Shown here in pieces: positions 42,199 to 50,742 of a stretch of 64,000 bases of DNA; within the stretch, counting starts at the first letter, position 1; the number at the start of each line of letters is the position of its first letter. Under the pieces are notes generated by a model. The model did not search any database. It was not told the DNA's origin and was given only the letters and a program-made list of their open reading frames with translations. The translations under genes were made by a program, and so were the position numbers. The DNA is from a beta proteobacterium AAP51 (GTDB lineage Bacteria; Pseudomonadota; Gammaproteobacteria; Burkholderiales; Burkholderiaceae_C), in NCBI GenBank assembly GCA_001295905.1, contig LJHT01000019.1:155298-219297 (forward strand), given 5' to 3'.

Positions 42199-43541
42199 AG
42201 GCTGGGCTGAAGGGCCGGCAAATGGGCTCGAAGATGGGCTCGAAGATGGGCTGGAAGATGGGTTTGCTGGCGGCGGCCCTGGGCCTGCCGCTGCTGGCCC
42301 TGGCCCTCGCTGCGCTGGTGCTCGCCCTCGATGCCGAGCCGGCGCTGCAGCCCGGCCCTGTGCCCCTGGCACTGAACGACCCCGCGCTCATCGAACGCGG
42401 CCGCGTGCTGGCGCTGGCGGGCAATTGCGCCGGCTGCCACAGCAGGCCCGGCGGCGCGCCCTATGCAGGCGGGGCGGCCTTGCACACGCCCTTCGGCGCC
42501 GTCTACGCCGGCAACCTCACGCCCGACGCCAGCACCGGCCTGGGCCGCTGGAGCGCCGAAGAATTCTGGCGCGCGCTGCAGCACGGCCGCAGTGCCGATG
42601 GCCGCCGCCTGGTGCCGGCCTTTCCCTATGCCCAGACCACCTTGATGCCGCGTGCCGACAGCGACGCGCTCTACGCCTGGCTGCGCACGCTGCCACCGGT
42701 GCAGCAAGCCGCCAGGCCGCACGAACTGCGCTGGCCCTACGACAGCGCACTCGCCCTGGCCGCCTGGCGCGTGCTGTTCTTCGAGCCCGGGCCCTGGCAG
42801 GACGACCCGGCGCAGAGCGCCGAGTGGAACCGCGGGGCCTACCTCGTCAACGGCCCGGCGCATTGCGCGGCCTGCCACGGCGGGCGCAACGCCCTGGGCG
42901 CCACGGCCGATGCCGGTTTCGGCGGCGGCCTGCTGCCCACGCGCAACTGGTATGCACCGGCCTTCAACCGCGCCAGCCAGGCCAGCGTGGCCGACTGGCC
43001 GCTGGAAGACATCGTGGCGCTGCTGCGCGACGGCCGTGCGCCGCGCGGCCACGCCCAGGGGCCCATGGCCGAGGTGGTGGCGCAGAGCACGCAGCACCTG
43101 CCGGCGGCCGACCTGCGTGCGATGGCGGTGTACCTGAAGTCGCTGCCCGTGCTGCCCGAGCCGGCGCCGCGCCGCGCCGACCCGCCCGCGCCCGAAAGCC
43201 TGGCGCGCGGCGAGCAGCTCTACGCCGAACACTGCGCCAGCTGCCATGGCGACACCGGCGCTGGCGGCGTGCTGCCCAGCGGCGAACGCGTGGTGCCGCC
43301 ACTGGCCGGCAACCGCCTGGTGACGATGGACCCGCCGGCCAACCTGGTGCGTGCCATCGCCCTGGGCGGTTTCGGTGCGGCCACGGCCGCGCACCCGCGG
43401 CCTTTCGGCATGCCGCCTTTCGCGCACGTGCTGAGCGATGCCGAGATCGCCGACCTCGCCACCTGGCTGCGCCGCCGCGAGAACCCGCAGGCAGCGCCGC
43501 TCAACGCCTTCGACGTGGCCCGCTGGCGGGGCGGAGACTAG
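42195..43541 (+). CDS. Trihaem cytochrome c (alcohol/gluconate dehydrogenase cytochrome-subunit type)
   Basis: A 448-residue membrane-anchored cytochrome with three CxxCH motifs (CAGCH, CAACH, CASCH), the layout of the cytochrome subunit of membrane-bound alcohol, gluconate and sorbitol dehydrogenases. One N-terminal helix (LLAAALGLPLLALALAALVLAL) anchors it. The ATG overlaps the stop of the dihaem cytochrome gene, implying a two-gene unit. The catalytic dehydrogenase normally encoded beside such subunits is missing here. Oddity: the N-terminus is a Met-Gly-Ser-Lys tandem repeat, each unit giving another possible ATG start (42222, 42234, 42246, 42258). Confidence 0.9.
   Translation: MKAGLKGRQMGSKMGSKMGWKMGLLAAALGLPLLALALAALVLALDAEPALQPGPVPLALNDPALIERGRVLALAGNCAGCHSRPGGAPYAGGAALHTPFGAVYAGNLTPDASTGLGRWSAEEFWRALQHGRSADGRRLVPAFPYAQTTLMPRADSDALYAWLRTLPPVQQAARPHELRWPYDSALALAAWRVLFFEPGPWQDDPAQSAEWNRGAYLVNGPAHCAACHGGRNALGATADAGFGGGLLPTRNWYAPAFNRASQASVADWPLEDIVALLRDGRAPRGHAQGPMAEVVAQSTQHLPAADLRAMAVYLKSLPVLPEPAPRRADPPAPESLARGEQLYAEHCASCHGDTGAGGVLPSGERVVPPLAGNRLVTMDPPANLVRAIALGGFGAATAAHPRPFGMPPFAHVLSDAEIADLATWLRRRENPQAAPLNAFDVARWRGGD
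42222..42260. repeat. 12-bp tandem repeat at the N-terminus of the trihaem cytochrome gene
   Basis: ATGGGCTCGAAG occurs twice exactly and a third time with one change (TCG to TGG), followed by ATGGGT. It encodes a lysine-bearing repeat just before the membrane anchor and multiplies potential start codons. Confidence 0.9.
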
Positions 43542-43640
43542 GCGCAGGCCGGTCCGCAGACTTTCCCCGGGGTGATGCCGGGGGCGCAGGTCTGGCATGG
43601 CTAGCATCGGCGTCTTTTGAGACCCCTGGAGCCCGAACCC

Positions 43641-45875
43641 ATGCCCCGCCCCAATGCCTTGCGCCGCGCCACCCTGTTCACCGCCGCCGCGCTGCCGGCC
43701 ACGCTGCTGCTGCCGCGCAGCGCGCTGGCCCAGGCGGCCGCCGCGGCCTTGAGCTCGCAACCGCCCGGCCTGCCGGTGGCCGCCGTGCGCAACGTGCCCG
43801 AGACCTTCTTCGGCACCACCGTCAACGACCCCTACCGCTACTTCGAAGATGCCAAGGCACCCGAGGTCGCGGCCTGGATGAAGGCCCACAGCGACCACGC
43901 GGCGGCCACGCTGCGGCGCATCGGCGGGCGTGCGGCGCTGCGCGAGCGCCTGGAGCGCATCGATGCCAGCGCCTCGGCCCGCGTGGCCGAGGTGCAGCGC
44001 TGCGCCGGCGACCTTTTCTTCTACCAGCGCCGCGGCGCCACCGAAGACCAGTTCAAGCTCTGCGTGCGCACCGGCCTGAACGGCACCGAGCGTGTGCTCT
44101 TCGACCCCGAGACGCTGAAGAAGGCCACCGGCACGCCGCACGCCATCAACTGGTACTCGGCCTCGCCCGATGGCCGCTTCGTGGCGCTGGGCGTGTCTGC
44201 CGGCGGCAGCGAAGACGCCTCGATGCGCGTGCTGGAGGTTGCCACTGGCCGCCAACGGGGGCCCATCATCGAGCGGGCGCAGTGGGGCGGCATCAGCTGG
44301 TCGCGCGATGGCCGGCAGATCTACTTCCACCGCCTCCAGGCGCTGCAGAAGGGCGCGCCGGCCACGGGCAAGTACCAGCGCAGCATGGCCTGCGTGATGC
44401 CGGTGGGCGGCGCCGAGCGCAGCATCCGCGTGCTGCTGCGTGCCGGCGACCAGAGCCCCATCGCCATCCCGGCCACCGAGTTCCCGTTCATCGAGATCCT
44501 GCCCGACGGCCGCGCCATCGCGCAGGTGCAGGACGGCGTGTCGCCCGAGTTCTCGGCCTGGCACAGCACCGAGGCCGCCCTGCTTGCGGGCCGCCCGGCC
44601 TGGAAGCGCTTGTTCAGCCAGGCGGATGGCGTCACCTCGATGGCCGTGATGGGCGACCGCGTGTTCGCCACCACGCACCGCGGCGCGCCGCGCTACAAGC
44701 TCGTCGGCGGCCGCCTGGAGGGCTTCGACATCGCCCAGGCCGCGACGCTGGTGCCCGAGAGCGAACGCGTGCTGGGCCGGCTGGTGGCGGCCGCCGATGC
44801 GCTGTACTTCGACGTGCGCGACGGCAACGTGAAGAAGCTGTTCAAGCTGGGCCCGGCCCAAGGCGCGCAGCCGCAGGAAGTGCCGCTGCCCGTGGCGGGT
44901 TCCTTCGGTTTCTCGGGCGTGGCGCCCACGCTGCCCGGCCTGCTGCTGGACCTGCAGAGCTGGACGCGCGCGCGCCAGATCTACAGCCTGGCGGCCGATG
45001 GCAGCGTCAGCAACACCGGCCTGCAGCCCGCCGGCCCCTACGACATGCCGGCCACCGTCACCGCGACCGAGGTGATGGTGAAGAGCCACGATGGCGCCCA
45101 GGTGCCCCTGAGCATCATCCACAGCCGCAACGCGCCGCTGGATGGCGCCAACCCCACCATCCTCTACGGCTACGCCAGCTACGGCATCACCGAAGAGCCC
45201 TTCTTCAGCCCCAGCCGCCTGGCCTGGCTGGAGGCCGGTGGGGTGTTCGCGGTGGCCAACCCGCGCGGCAGCGCGGTGTTCGGCAAAGACTGGCACCTGG
45301 CCGGCCAGAAGGCCACCAAGCCCAACACCTGGCGCGACTTCATCGCCTGCGCCGAGTTCCTGGTGGCACAGAAGTGGACGCGGCCCGCGCGCCTGGCCAT
45401 CTGGGGCGGCAGCGCCGGCGGCATCCTCGTGGGCATGGCGATGTGCGAGCGGCCCGATCTCTTCGCCGCGGTGATTCCGGCGGTGGGTGCGCTGGACATG
45501 GTGCGTGCCGAGACCACGCCCAACGGCATTCCCAACATCCCCGAGTTCGGCAGCCGCCAGACCGAGCCCGGCTTCCGCGCGCTGCTGGCCATGAGCACCT
45601 TCCACCAGGTCAAGGACGGCGTGAAGTACCCCGCCGTGATGTTCACCCACGGCGTGAACGACCCGCGCGTGGAGGTGTGGAACACCACCAAGACGGCCGC
45701 GCGCGTGATGGCCGCCAGCGCCAGCGGCAAGCCGGTGCTGGTGCGGCTGGACTACGCCGCCGGCCATGGTGTCGGCGACACCAAGTCGCAGGTGCTGGAT
45801 GAACGCGCCGACGTGTTTGCCTTCGTGCTGTGGCAGACCGGCATGCCGGGCTGGGAGCTGGCGCCGGCCGCTTGA
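43641..45875 (+). CDS. Prolyl oligopeptidase (S9 family), exported
   Basis: A 744-residue serine peptidase that cuts short peptides, usually after proline. Signal peptide with an Arg pair (ALRRATLFTAAALPATLLLPRSALAQ), a beta-propeller (about residues 60-430) and an alpha/beta hydrolase domain with the triad Ser591 (GGSAGG), Asp674 (HGVNDPRV) and His709 (AGHGVG). The family phrase VRNVPETFFGTTVNDPYRYFED marks the N-terminal helix and DPYR motif. The ATG at 43641 gives the signal peptide directly. It starts 99 bases after the cytochrome pair and is convergent with the ECF sigma gene, ending four bases from it. Confidence 0.93.
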   Translation: MPRPNALRRATLFTAAALPATLLLPRSALAQAAAAALSSQPPGLPVAAVRNVPETFFGTTVNDPYRYFEDAKAPEVAAWMKAHSDHAAATLRRIGGRAALRERLERIDASASARVAEVQRCAGDLFFYQRRGATEDQFKLCVRTGLNGTERVLFDPETLKKATGTPHAINWYSASPDGRFVALGVSAGGSEDASMRVLEVATGRQRGPIIERAQWGGISWSRDGRQIYFHRLQALQKGAPATGKYQRSMACVMPVGGAERSIRVLLRAGDQSPIAIPATEFPFIEILPDGRAIAQVQDGVSPEFSAWHSTEAALLAGRPAWKRLFSQADGVTSMAVMGDRVFATTHRGAPRYKLVGGRLEGFDIAQAATLVPESERVLGRLVAAADALYFDVRDGNVKKLFKLGPAQGAQPQEVPLPVAGSFGFSGVAPTLPGLLLDLQSWTRARQIYSLAADGSVSNTGLQPAGPYDMPATVTATEVMVKSHDGAQVPLSIIHSRNAPLDGANPTILYGYASYGITEEPFFSPSRLAWLEAGGVFAVANPRGSAVFGKDWHLAGQKATKPNTWRDFIACAEFLVAQKWTRPARLAIWGGSAGGILVGMAMCERPDLFAAVIPAVGALDMVRAETTPNGIPNIPEFGSRQTEPGFRALLAMSTFHQVKDGVKYPAVMFTHGVNDPRVEVWNTTKTAARVMAASASGKPVLVRLDYAAGHGVGDTKSQVLDERADVFAFVLWQTGMPGWELAPAA

Positions 45876-45879
45876 GCCG

Positions 45880-47181
45880 CTAAGGCTGCTGCGGGTCGGC
45901 CGCGGGGCCTGGCGCTGCAGCCGGCTGGCGCAGGAAGCGACGCACCCTTTCATCCGCCGTCAGGCCCACGGCGCGCTGCAGGGCGGCCTGGGCGTCCTGC
46001 CCGGCGCGGCGCTGCAGGTGGGCCAGCGCCACCCAGTAAGGCTGGTGCTCGCGCACGCGCTCGGCCGGCAGCGCCGCCAGCAGCGCCAGGCCTTCGGTGG
46101 CTTGCCCGGCTTCGGCCAGCGCCACCGCGTGGCCGATGTGCGCGCCCAGGCTGCCCGTCAAACCCACCAGCGCGCCATAGAGCCGGGCAATCTGCGCCCA
46201 GGGCGTGGGCCGGACATGCCGGCGCTCGGCATGGGCCGACTGGATGGCGGCTTCGATCTGCAGCGGCCCGGGTTGCCGCAGTGCAGCGGCGCGGCGCAGC
46301 GCGGCCTCGGCTTCCGCCAGCAGGCCCGCGTGCCACAGCGCCGGGTCTTGCCGGGCCAGCGGCACGAACTCGTCGCGGGCCGTGAACAGGGCCGGCTGGC
46401 GGGCCTCGGCATGCGCCAGCAGCGCGTGCAGGCCGGCAGCCTCGGCCGAAGCCGGCTGCAGCGCGGCCACCAGGCGCGCGAGGTAGAGCGCTTCCTCGCG
46501 CAGCCCGGGTTCGGCCTCGGGTGCGGGCGAGGCGAAGTCGCTGCCGATGGTGTAGGCGCCGTAGATGCCTTCCAGCACCGCGCCCAGCCGTTCGGGCAGG
46601 GCCTCGGGGCCGGGCAGCTCGAAGCCGATGCCGGCATCGCGGATCTTCGCCTTGGCGCGCACCAGGCGCTGCGCCAGCGTGGCCGGCGGCAGCATCAGCG
46701 CGCGCGCGATGCTGCGCGCCTCCAGCCCCAGCACGGCCTGCAGCATCAGCGGCGCGTGCACCGCGGGGGCCAGCGCCGGGTGGGCGCAGACCAGCAGCAG
46801 CTCCAGCCGGCGGTCGGGCAGGGTGGGCGTGTCGGGCCCGCCCGGCGCCGCGGGCTCGGCCTCCAGCAGCGCCTGCACCTCGGGCGAGTGCGCCAGGCGC
46901 TGGCGCCGGTGCTGTTGCTGCAGCTCGCGCTGGGCGGTCTTCAGCAGCCAGGCCTCGGGCTGGGCGGGAATGCCGCGCTCGGGCCAGTGCGTCAGCGCCG
47001 CCAGCAAGGCCTGGCCCAGCGCGTCTTCGGCGGCGGCCAGGTCGCGCCACTGCCAGGCCAGCCAGGCCACCAGGCGGCCGTAGCTGTGGCGGGCCACGGC
47101 CTGGGCGGTTTGGGCCGCCTGGGCCGCCTGGGCCGCTGGGGTGGGCTCGGCGGCCCCGGCAGCCGGAGCTGCCGGGTTCAA
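45880..47181 (-). CDS. ECF RNA polymerase sigma factor with C-terminal extension (DUF6596 type)
   Basis: A 433-residue ECF sigma factor. Region 2 is around [48 protein letters not shown] (given here in pieces), region 4 around [36 protein letters not shown]. Residues about 200-433 form the long TPR-like helical extension typical of the subgroup paired with a YCII/DGPF protein, which is encoded immediately upstream with a four-base overlap. In this subgroup there is no ordinary anti-sigma factor; the extension is thought to be regulatory. Confidence 0.9.
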   Translation of the reverse strand: MNPAAPAAGAAEPTPAAQAAQAAQTAQAVARHSYGRLVAWLAWQWRDLAAAEDALGQALLAALTHWPERGIPAQPEAWLLKTAQRELQQQHRRQRLAHSPEVQALLEAEPAAPGGPDTPTLPDRRLELLLVCAHPALAPAVHAPLMLQAVLGLEARSIARALMLPPATLAQRLVRAKAKIRDAGIGFELPGPEALPERLGAVLEGIYGAYTIGSDFASPAPEAEPGLREEALYLARLVAALQPASAEAAGLHALLAHAEARQPALFTARDEFVPLARQDPALWHAGLLAEAEAALRRAAALRQPGPLQIEAAIQSAHAERRHVRPTPWAQIARLYGALVGLTGSLGAHIGHAVALAEAGQATEGLALLAALPAERVREHQPYWVALAHLQRRAGQDAQAALQRAVGLTADERVRRFLRQPAAAPGPAADPQQP

Positions 47182-47549
47182 GCCGGTGCGCCGTCGGCAG
47201 GCATGTGCATCACCGGCCGCACTTCCACGCTGCCGGCGCTGGCGCAGGGCGCGCGCGCGGCCCAGGCCAGCGCGGTGTCGAGCGTTTCGGTCTCGATGAG
47301 GAAGTAGCCGCCCAGGTGCTCGCGCACGTCGGCAAAGGGGCCGTCCTGCACCACGCGCTGGCCGCCGACCACGCGCACGGTGGTGGCGGTGCGCGGCGGC
47401 TGCAGGCCGGCGCCGCCGCGCACCAGGCCGCTGCCTTCCAGCGCGGCGACATAGGCGCCCCAGGCGCCCCAGTAGGCATCGGCCTGCGCCGGGTCTTCAG
47501 CGCGCGCCTGCTCGGCGGGGGTTTCGTAGAACAGCAGCATGTAGTCCAT
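47178..47549 (-). CDS. YCII-related (DGPF domain) protein
   Basis: A 123-residue YCII-fold protein. The motif [30 protein letters not shown] is the family signature (in part), with the N-terminal [10 protein letters not shown] strand. The ATG at 47549 was chosen because the domain starts there. Its stop overlaps the sigma factor start (ATGA), the normal arrangement for this sigma subgroup; a sensory or enzymatic role linked to the sigma factor is assumed but unproven. Confidence 0.92.
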   Translation of the reverse strand: MDYMLLFYETPAEQARAEDPAQADAYWGAWGAYVAALEGSGLVRGGAGLQPPRTATTVRVVGGQRVVQDGPFADVREHLGGYFLIETETLDTALAWAARAPCASAGSVEVRPVMHMPADGAPA

Positions 47550-47688
47550 GGTTCTTCCTTGAACGGGGTGTGTGGGCCGGCGCACGCCGCCAGCCCTGTG
47601 ATGTTGATGCACGGGCCGGCCGCCAATCGACACCGCCCCCGCCAGACCCCGATGTTTTTTTCCGGGTCCCCGGTCTAGAGTGCCCGGC

Positions 47689-48603
47689 ATGGACACCGTC
47701 ACCGGCCTGCGCCTCTTCATCCGCGTGGTGGAGACCGGCAGCTTCAGCAAGGCCAGCGCCGACCTCGGCATCACCCAGCCCACGGCCACCAAGCACGTGG
47801 CGGCGCTGGAAAAGCGCCTCGGGGCGCGGCTGCTGCACCGCAGCACGCGCGGCGTCACGCCCACCGAGGTGGGTGCGGCCTACTACGATCAGTGCAAGCA
47901 CATCGCGCGGCAACTGGAAGACGCCGACAACCTGGCCGCGCTGATGCAAAGCCGCGTGCGCGGCACGCTGCGCATCAGCACCAGCGTGGCCTTCGGGCGG
48001 CGTGTGCTGGTGCCCATGGTGCTGCGCTTCATGCAGCAGCACCCCGAGCTGCAGGTGGAGCTGAGCTTCGAAGACCGCTACGTGAACCTGGTGGAGCATG
48101 GCGTGGACTTGGCCATCCGCATGGGCCGCCTGGCCGACAGCAGCCTGGGCGCACGCTACCTCGGCATCAACCACTGGGTGCTGGTGGGCGCACCGTCCTA
48201 CCTGCAGCAGCGCGGCACGCCGGCCACGCCGGCCGAGCTGAGCGAGCATGCCGCGCTGGTCTACAGCACCGTGCAGGGCGACGACCTCTGGCACTTCACC
48301 GGCATCGAGGGCCATGCGCCGCCGCAGCCGCAGGCCGTGCCGGTGCGCGGCCCGCTGCGCAGCAACAACCTCAGCGCCTTGCTGGCGGCCGCGCGTGCCG
48401 GCATGGGGCTGGCGGTGCTGCCGCGCTACGTGGCGCACGAAAGCCTGCGCGCCGGGCAGGTGGTGGCGCTGCTGCCGGGCTGGGCGCTGCCGGCGCAGGA
48501 GATGCATGCGGTCTACCCCTCGCCGCGCTGGGTGCCCACGAAAGTCAGCGGGTTTGTCGATTGGCTGCAAGGCCAGTTCGGGGATGATTGGTGGGCCCGC
48601 TGA
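47689..48603 (+). CDS. LysR-family transcriptional regulator
   Basis: A 304-residue LysR regulator of the CrgA/DmlR-like group. The N-terminal helix-turn-helix (LRLFIRVVETGSFSKASADL, GITQPTATKHVAALEKRLGARLLHRSTRG) and the phrase PTEVGAAYYDQCKHI are typical; the effector domain follows (GTLRISTSVAFGRRVLVPMVLRFM). A TCTAGAG-like -10 element stands just upstream (47674-47680). It is divergent from the YCII/sigma pair, and bacterioferritin follows 26 bases downstream on the same strand, perhaps by chance. The ATG at 47689 is used; a GTG at 47680 is in frame. Confidence 0.93.
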   Translation: MDTVTGLRLFIRVVETGSFSKASADLGITQPTATKHVAALEKRLGARLLHRSTRGVTPTEVGAAYYDQCKHIARQLEDADNLAALMQSRVRGTLRISTSVAFGRRVLVPMVLRFMQQHPELQVELSFEDRYVNLVEHGVDLAIRMGRLADSSLGARYLGINHWVLVGAPSYLQQRGTPATPAELSEHAALVYSTVQGDDLWHFTGIEGHAPPQPQAVPVRGPLRSNNLSALLAAARAGMGLAVLPRYVAHESLRAGQVVALLPGWALPAQEMHAVYPSPRWVPTKVSGFVDWLQGQFGDDWWAR

Positions 48604-48629
48604 CCCCCACTTCTTTTCGAGGAACCCCC

Positions 48630-49106
48630 ATGCAAGGCGACCCCCAGGTCATTCACTTCCTGCAGGCCCAGCTGAAGAACGAGCTGACCGCCATCAACCA
48701 GTACTTCGTGCACTACCGCATGTTCCAGCACTGGGGCTTCGAGCGCATGGCGAAGAAGGAATACGAAGAGTCCATCGGCGAGATGAAACACGCCGACGCG
48801 CTGATGGAGCGCCTGTTCACGCTGGACGCACTGCCCAACCTGCAAGACCTGGGCAAGCTGCTGGTGGGCGAGACGCTGCTGGAGGCGCTGGGCTGCGACC
48901 TGAAGTCGGAGCTGGTGGCGCAGGCCACGCTGAAGGACGGCATCGCGGCCGCGGAACTGGCGCGCGACTACGTCTCGCGCGACCTGCTGCAGGGCATCCT
49001 GGAAGACACCGAAGAGCACATCGACTTCCTGGAAACCCAGCTCGAGCTGGCGCAGAAGGTGGGCGAGCCGAACTACCTGCAATCGCAGATGGGTTCGGTG
49101 TCCTGA
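48630..49106 (+). CDS. bfr: Bacterioferritin
   Basis: A 158-residue haem-containing ferritin that stores iron in a 24-subunit shell. The haem ligand Met52 and ferroxidase ligands are in Glu51-Met52-Lys53-His54 (EMKH), Glu18 is in LKNELTAINQYF, and the second metal pair is in LEDTEEHIDFLETQ. Length is exactly that of the family. The ATG follows a GAGGAA ribosome site. bfd follows after 119 bases, the standard partner for iron release. Confidence 0.98.
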   Translation: MQGDPQVIHFLQAQLKNELTAINQYFVHYRMFQHWGFERMAKKEYEESIGEMKHADALMERLFTLDALPNLQDLGKLLVGETLLEALGCDLKSELVAQATLKDGIAAAELARDYVSRDLLQGILEDTEEHIDFLETQLELAQKVGEPNYLQSQMGSVS

Positions 49107-49193
49107 GGTTCGCGCGACGGCGCAGCGGCTCCGCCTCGGCCCCTCCTTGGCGCCACCCCGGCGCCATCGGGGTTGCCGACGGCTTGCGTTTGC

Positions 49194-49214
49194 TAATGCG
49201 AACTATTCGCATTA
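49194..49214. promoter_or_regulatory. Fur box upstream of bfd
   Basis: A perfect 9-bp-arm inverted repeat, TAATGCGAA-N3-TTCGCATTA, ends 11 bases before the bfd ATG. Its length, AT-rich outer ends and TTCGCATT half-sites are those of betaproteobacterial Fur boxes. Iron-replete Fur would block bfd; under starvation bfd is induced and releases iron from bacterioferritin. Its closeness to the ATG suggests the promoter overlaps it. Confidence 0.78.
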
Positions 49215-49225
49215 CAGTTGCGGAC

Positions 49226-49435
49226 ATGATTGTCTGCATCTGCCACCGCGTCTCTGACCGCGACATCGCCCGCGCCGTGCGCGAGGGCTGTGCCAGCTTC
49301 GAGGCCCTGCAGTTCGAGTTGGGCGTAGGCACCGGCTGCGGCCGCTGCCTGGACTGCGCCTGCGAAACCTTCCACGCGCACAGCCTGCCGGCCTTGCCCT
49401 GGGCCGCGGCCGAAGCGCGCCCGGCGCACCCTTGA
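49226..49435 (+). CDS. bfd: Bacterioferritin-associated ferredoxin
   Basis: A 69-residue [2Fe-2S] protein that reduces ferric iron in bacterioferritin so that it can leave. The cluster ligands Cys4 and Cys6 (MIVCICHRVS) and Cys38 and Cys41 (GTGCGRCLDC) have the Bfd spacing. Two extra Cys (44, 46) follow and a 20-residue tail is added beyond the fold. A Fur box lies directly upstream and bfr precedes it. Confidence 0.95.
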   Translation: MIVCICHRVSDRDIARAVREGCASFEALQFELGVGTGCGRCLDCACETFHAHSLPALPWAAAEARPAHP

Positions 49436-49451
49436 AAGCACCAGGCTCGCC

Positions 49452-50690
49452 ATGCTGCGCACCGGCGCCCCGCTGAACCTGGCCCGCGCCGTGGCGCGCG
49501 TGCAGCGCCTGCGCGAACAGCCGGCTGCGGCCCCGCTGGCCAGCGCGGGGCATCGGCGGCGCCTGTGGGAACTGCCGCCCCGGGCGCTGGAGATGGTGCT
49601 GGGCATGGCCTTGCCGCATGAAGCCTTGCGCCGCGTGGCGCGCCGCGTGCTGCGTGCCGAACCCAAGGCCCAGGGCCACGCACTGCACGCAGGCCTGGTG
49701 ACCGAGTGCCGGCGCCGCGGCCCGCTGGCCGAGGCCTTGCAGGCAGAGCTGGAGCGCCAGCACGCCGCCACGCAGCGCCAGGCCGCTGAAGCCGGCAGCG
49801 CGGAGGCCCTGGCACGCTGGTGGCAGGGCCAGGCCGGCCGCGGCGAACTGCCCGGCGCTTTGTGGGCCGTGCTGAGCCACCCCCGCTGCACCGAGGCGCT
49901 GCAGCAGCAGGTGCTGGGCGAGGTGCAGATGCTGCAGTTCCAGGCCGGGCAGGCGGCGCGCGTGGAACTGGCGCGTTTCGAGGCGCTGATCGACGAAAAC
50001 GCCGTGCTGGCGCGGGCCCTGGCCGCGGCGCAGCAACGCTGTACCCAGCTGGCCGCGGAACATGCCCGCGTGCACGCGGCCTGCCTGGCTGACAACGCCA
50101 AGCTGCGCGGGCGCGTGGCTGCGCTGGAAGCGCAGGTGCTGGCTCTGCGTGCTGGCGCTGCGGCTGCGCCCACCAGCGCGCAGCAGGAGGCCCGCATCGA
50201 AGGGCTGGAGCGTGCGCTGCGCAAGGCACAGGCGCCGGTGAAGGCGCCCTTGCCGGCACCGGGGCCCATGCCCAAGCCCAAGCCCTTGGCTGTTCCTGTG
50301 CCTGTTCCTGTGCCCGTGATGCAGGCCCCGGGTTCCCTGGGGGGCGCTGGGTCTGCGGTGGCTGCAGGGCCTGAAGAGGGCCTGGGCCAGCGCAACGTGC
50401 TCTGCGTGGGGGGCCGCACCGCCATCGTGCCGGTGTACCGCCGCCTCGTCGAAGCCCGCGGTGGCCGCTTCCTGCACCACGACGGCGGTGAAGAAGACAA
50501 GCTCGGCGCGCTGGACGCCACGCTGGCCGCGGCCGACCTCGTCATCTGCCAGGCCGGCTGCGTCAGCCACAACGCCTACTGGCGCGTGAAAGACCACTGC
50601 AAGCGCACCGGCAAGCGCTGCGTCTTCGTGGAAACGCCCAGCGCGGCCGGCCTGCAGCGCGCGCTGGCGCAGGTGACGCAGGACACCTGA
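49452..50690 (+). CDS. DUF2325 domain protein with coiled coil
   Basis: A 412-residue protein. Residues about 1-110 are helical and basic, 120-240 are coiled-coil-like (ELARFEALIDENAVLARALAAAQQRCTQLAAEHARV, in part), then a Pro/Lys/Val repeat linker (about 270-295), and residues 315-412 are a DUF2325 domain (VLCVGGRTAIVPVYRRLVEARGGRFLHHDGGEED ... DLVICQAGCVSHNAYWRVKDHCKRTGKRCVFVETPS). The function of DUF2325 is not established; it resembles a nucleotide-binding Rossmann-like fold. It starts 16 bases after bfd, so it may be in the same Fur-controlled transcript. Confidence 0.88.
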   Translation: MLRTGAPLNLARAVARVQRLREQPAAAPLASAGHRRRLWELPPRALEMVLGMALPHEALRRVARRVLRAEPKAQGHALHAGLVTECRRRGPLAEALQAELERQHAATQRQAAEAGSAEALARWWQGQAGRGELPGALWAVLSHPRCTEALQQQVLGEVQMLQFQAGQAARVELARFEALIDENAVLARALAAAQQRCTQLAAEHARVHAACLADNAKLRGRVAALEAQVLALRAGAAAAPTSAQQEARIEGLERALRKAQAPVKAPLPAPGPMPKPKPLAVPVPVPVPVMQAPGSLGGAGSAVAAGPEEGLGQRNVLCVGGRTAIVPVYRRLVEARGGRFLHHDGGEEDKLGALDATLAAADLVICQAGCVSHNAYWRVKDHCKRTGKRCVFVETPSAAGLQRALAQVTQDT

Positions 50691-50742
50691 ACGCCCGCCG
50701 AGAGGGCGCGCGGCGCCTTGCGCCGTGGGCGAGAGCGGTGCC

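Noticed and set aside
41759..45953. Very long open frames on both strands (about 1340 and 1320 codons) across the cytochrome and peptidase genes
   Set aside because: They overlap genes with complete haem and serine-protease motifs and have Arg/Pro/Ala-rich composition typical of high-GC shadow frames.
49107..49193. CCCCG-N7-CGGGG as a terminator of bfr
   Set aside because: The stem is only five pairs and is followed by just two T residues, too weak to call.
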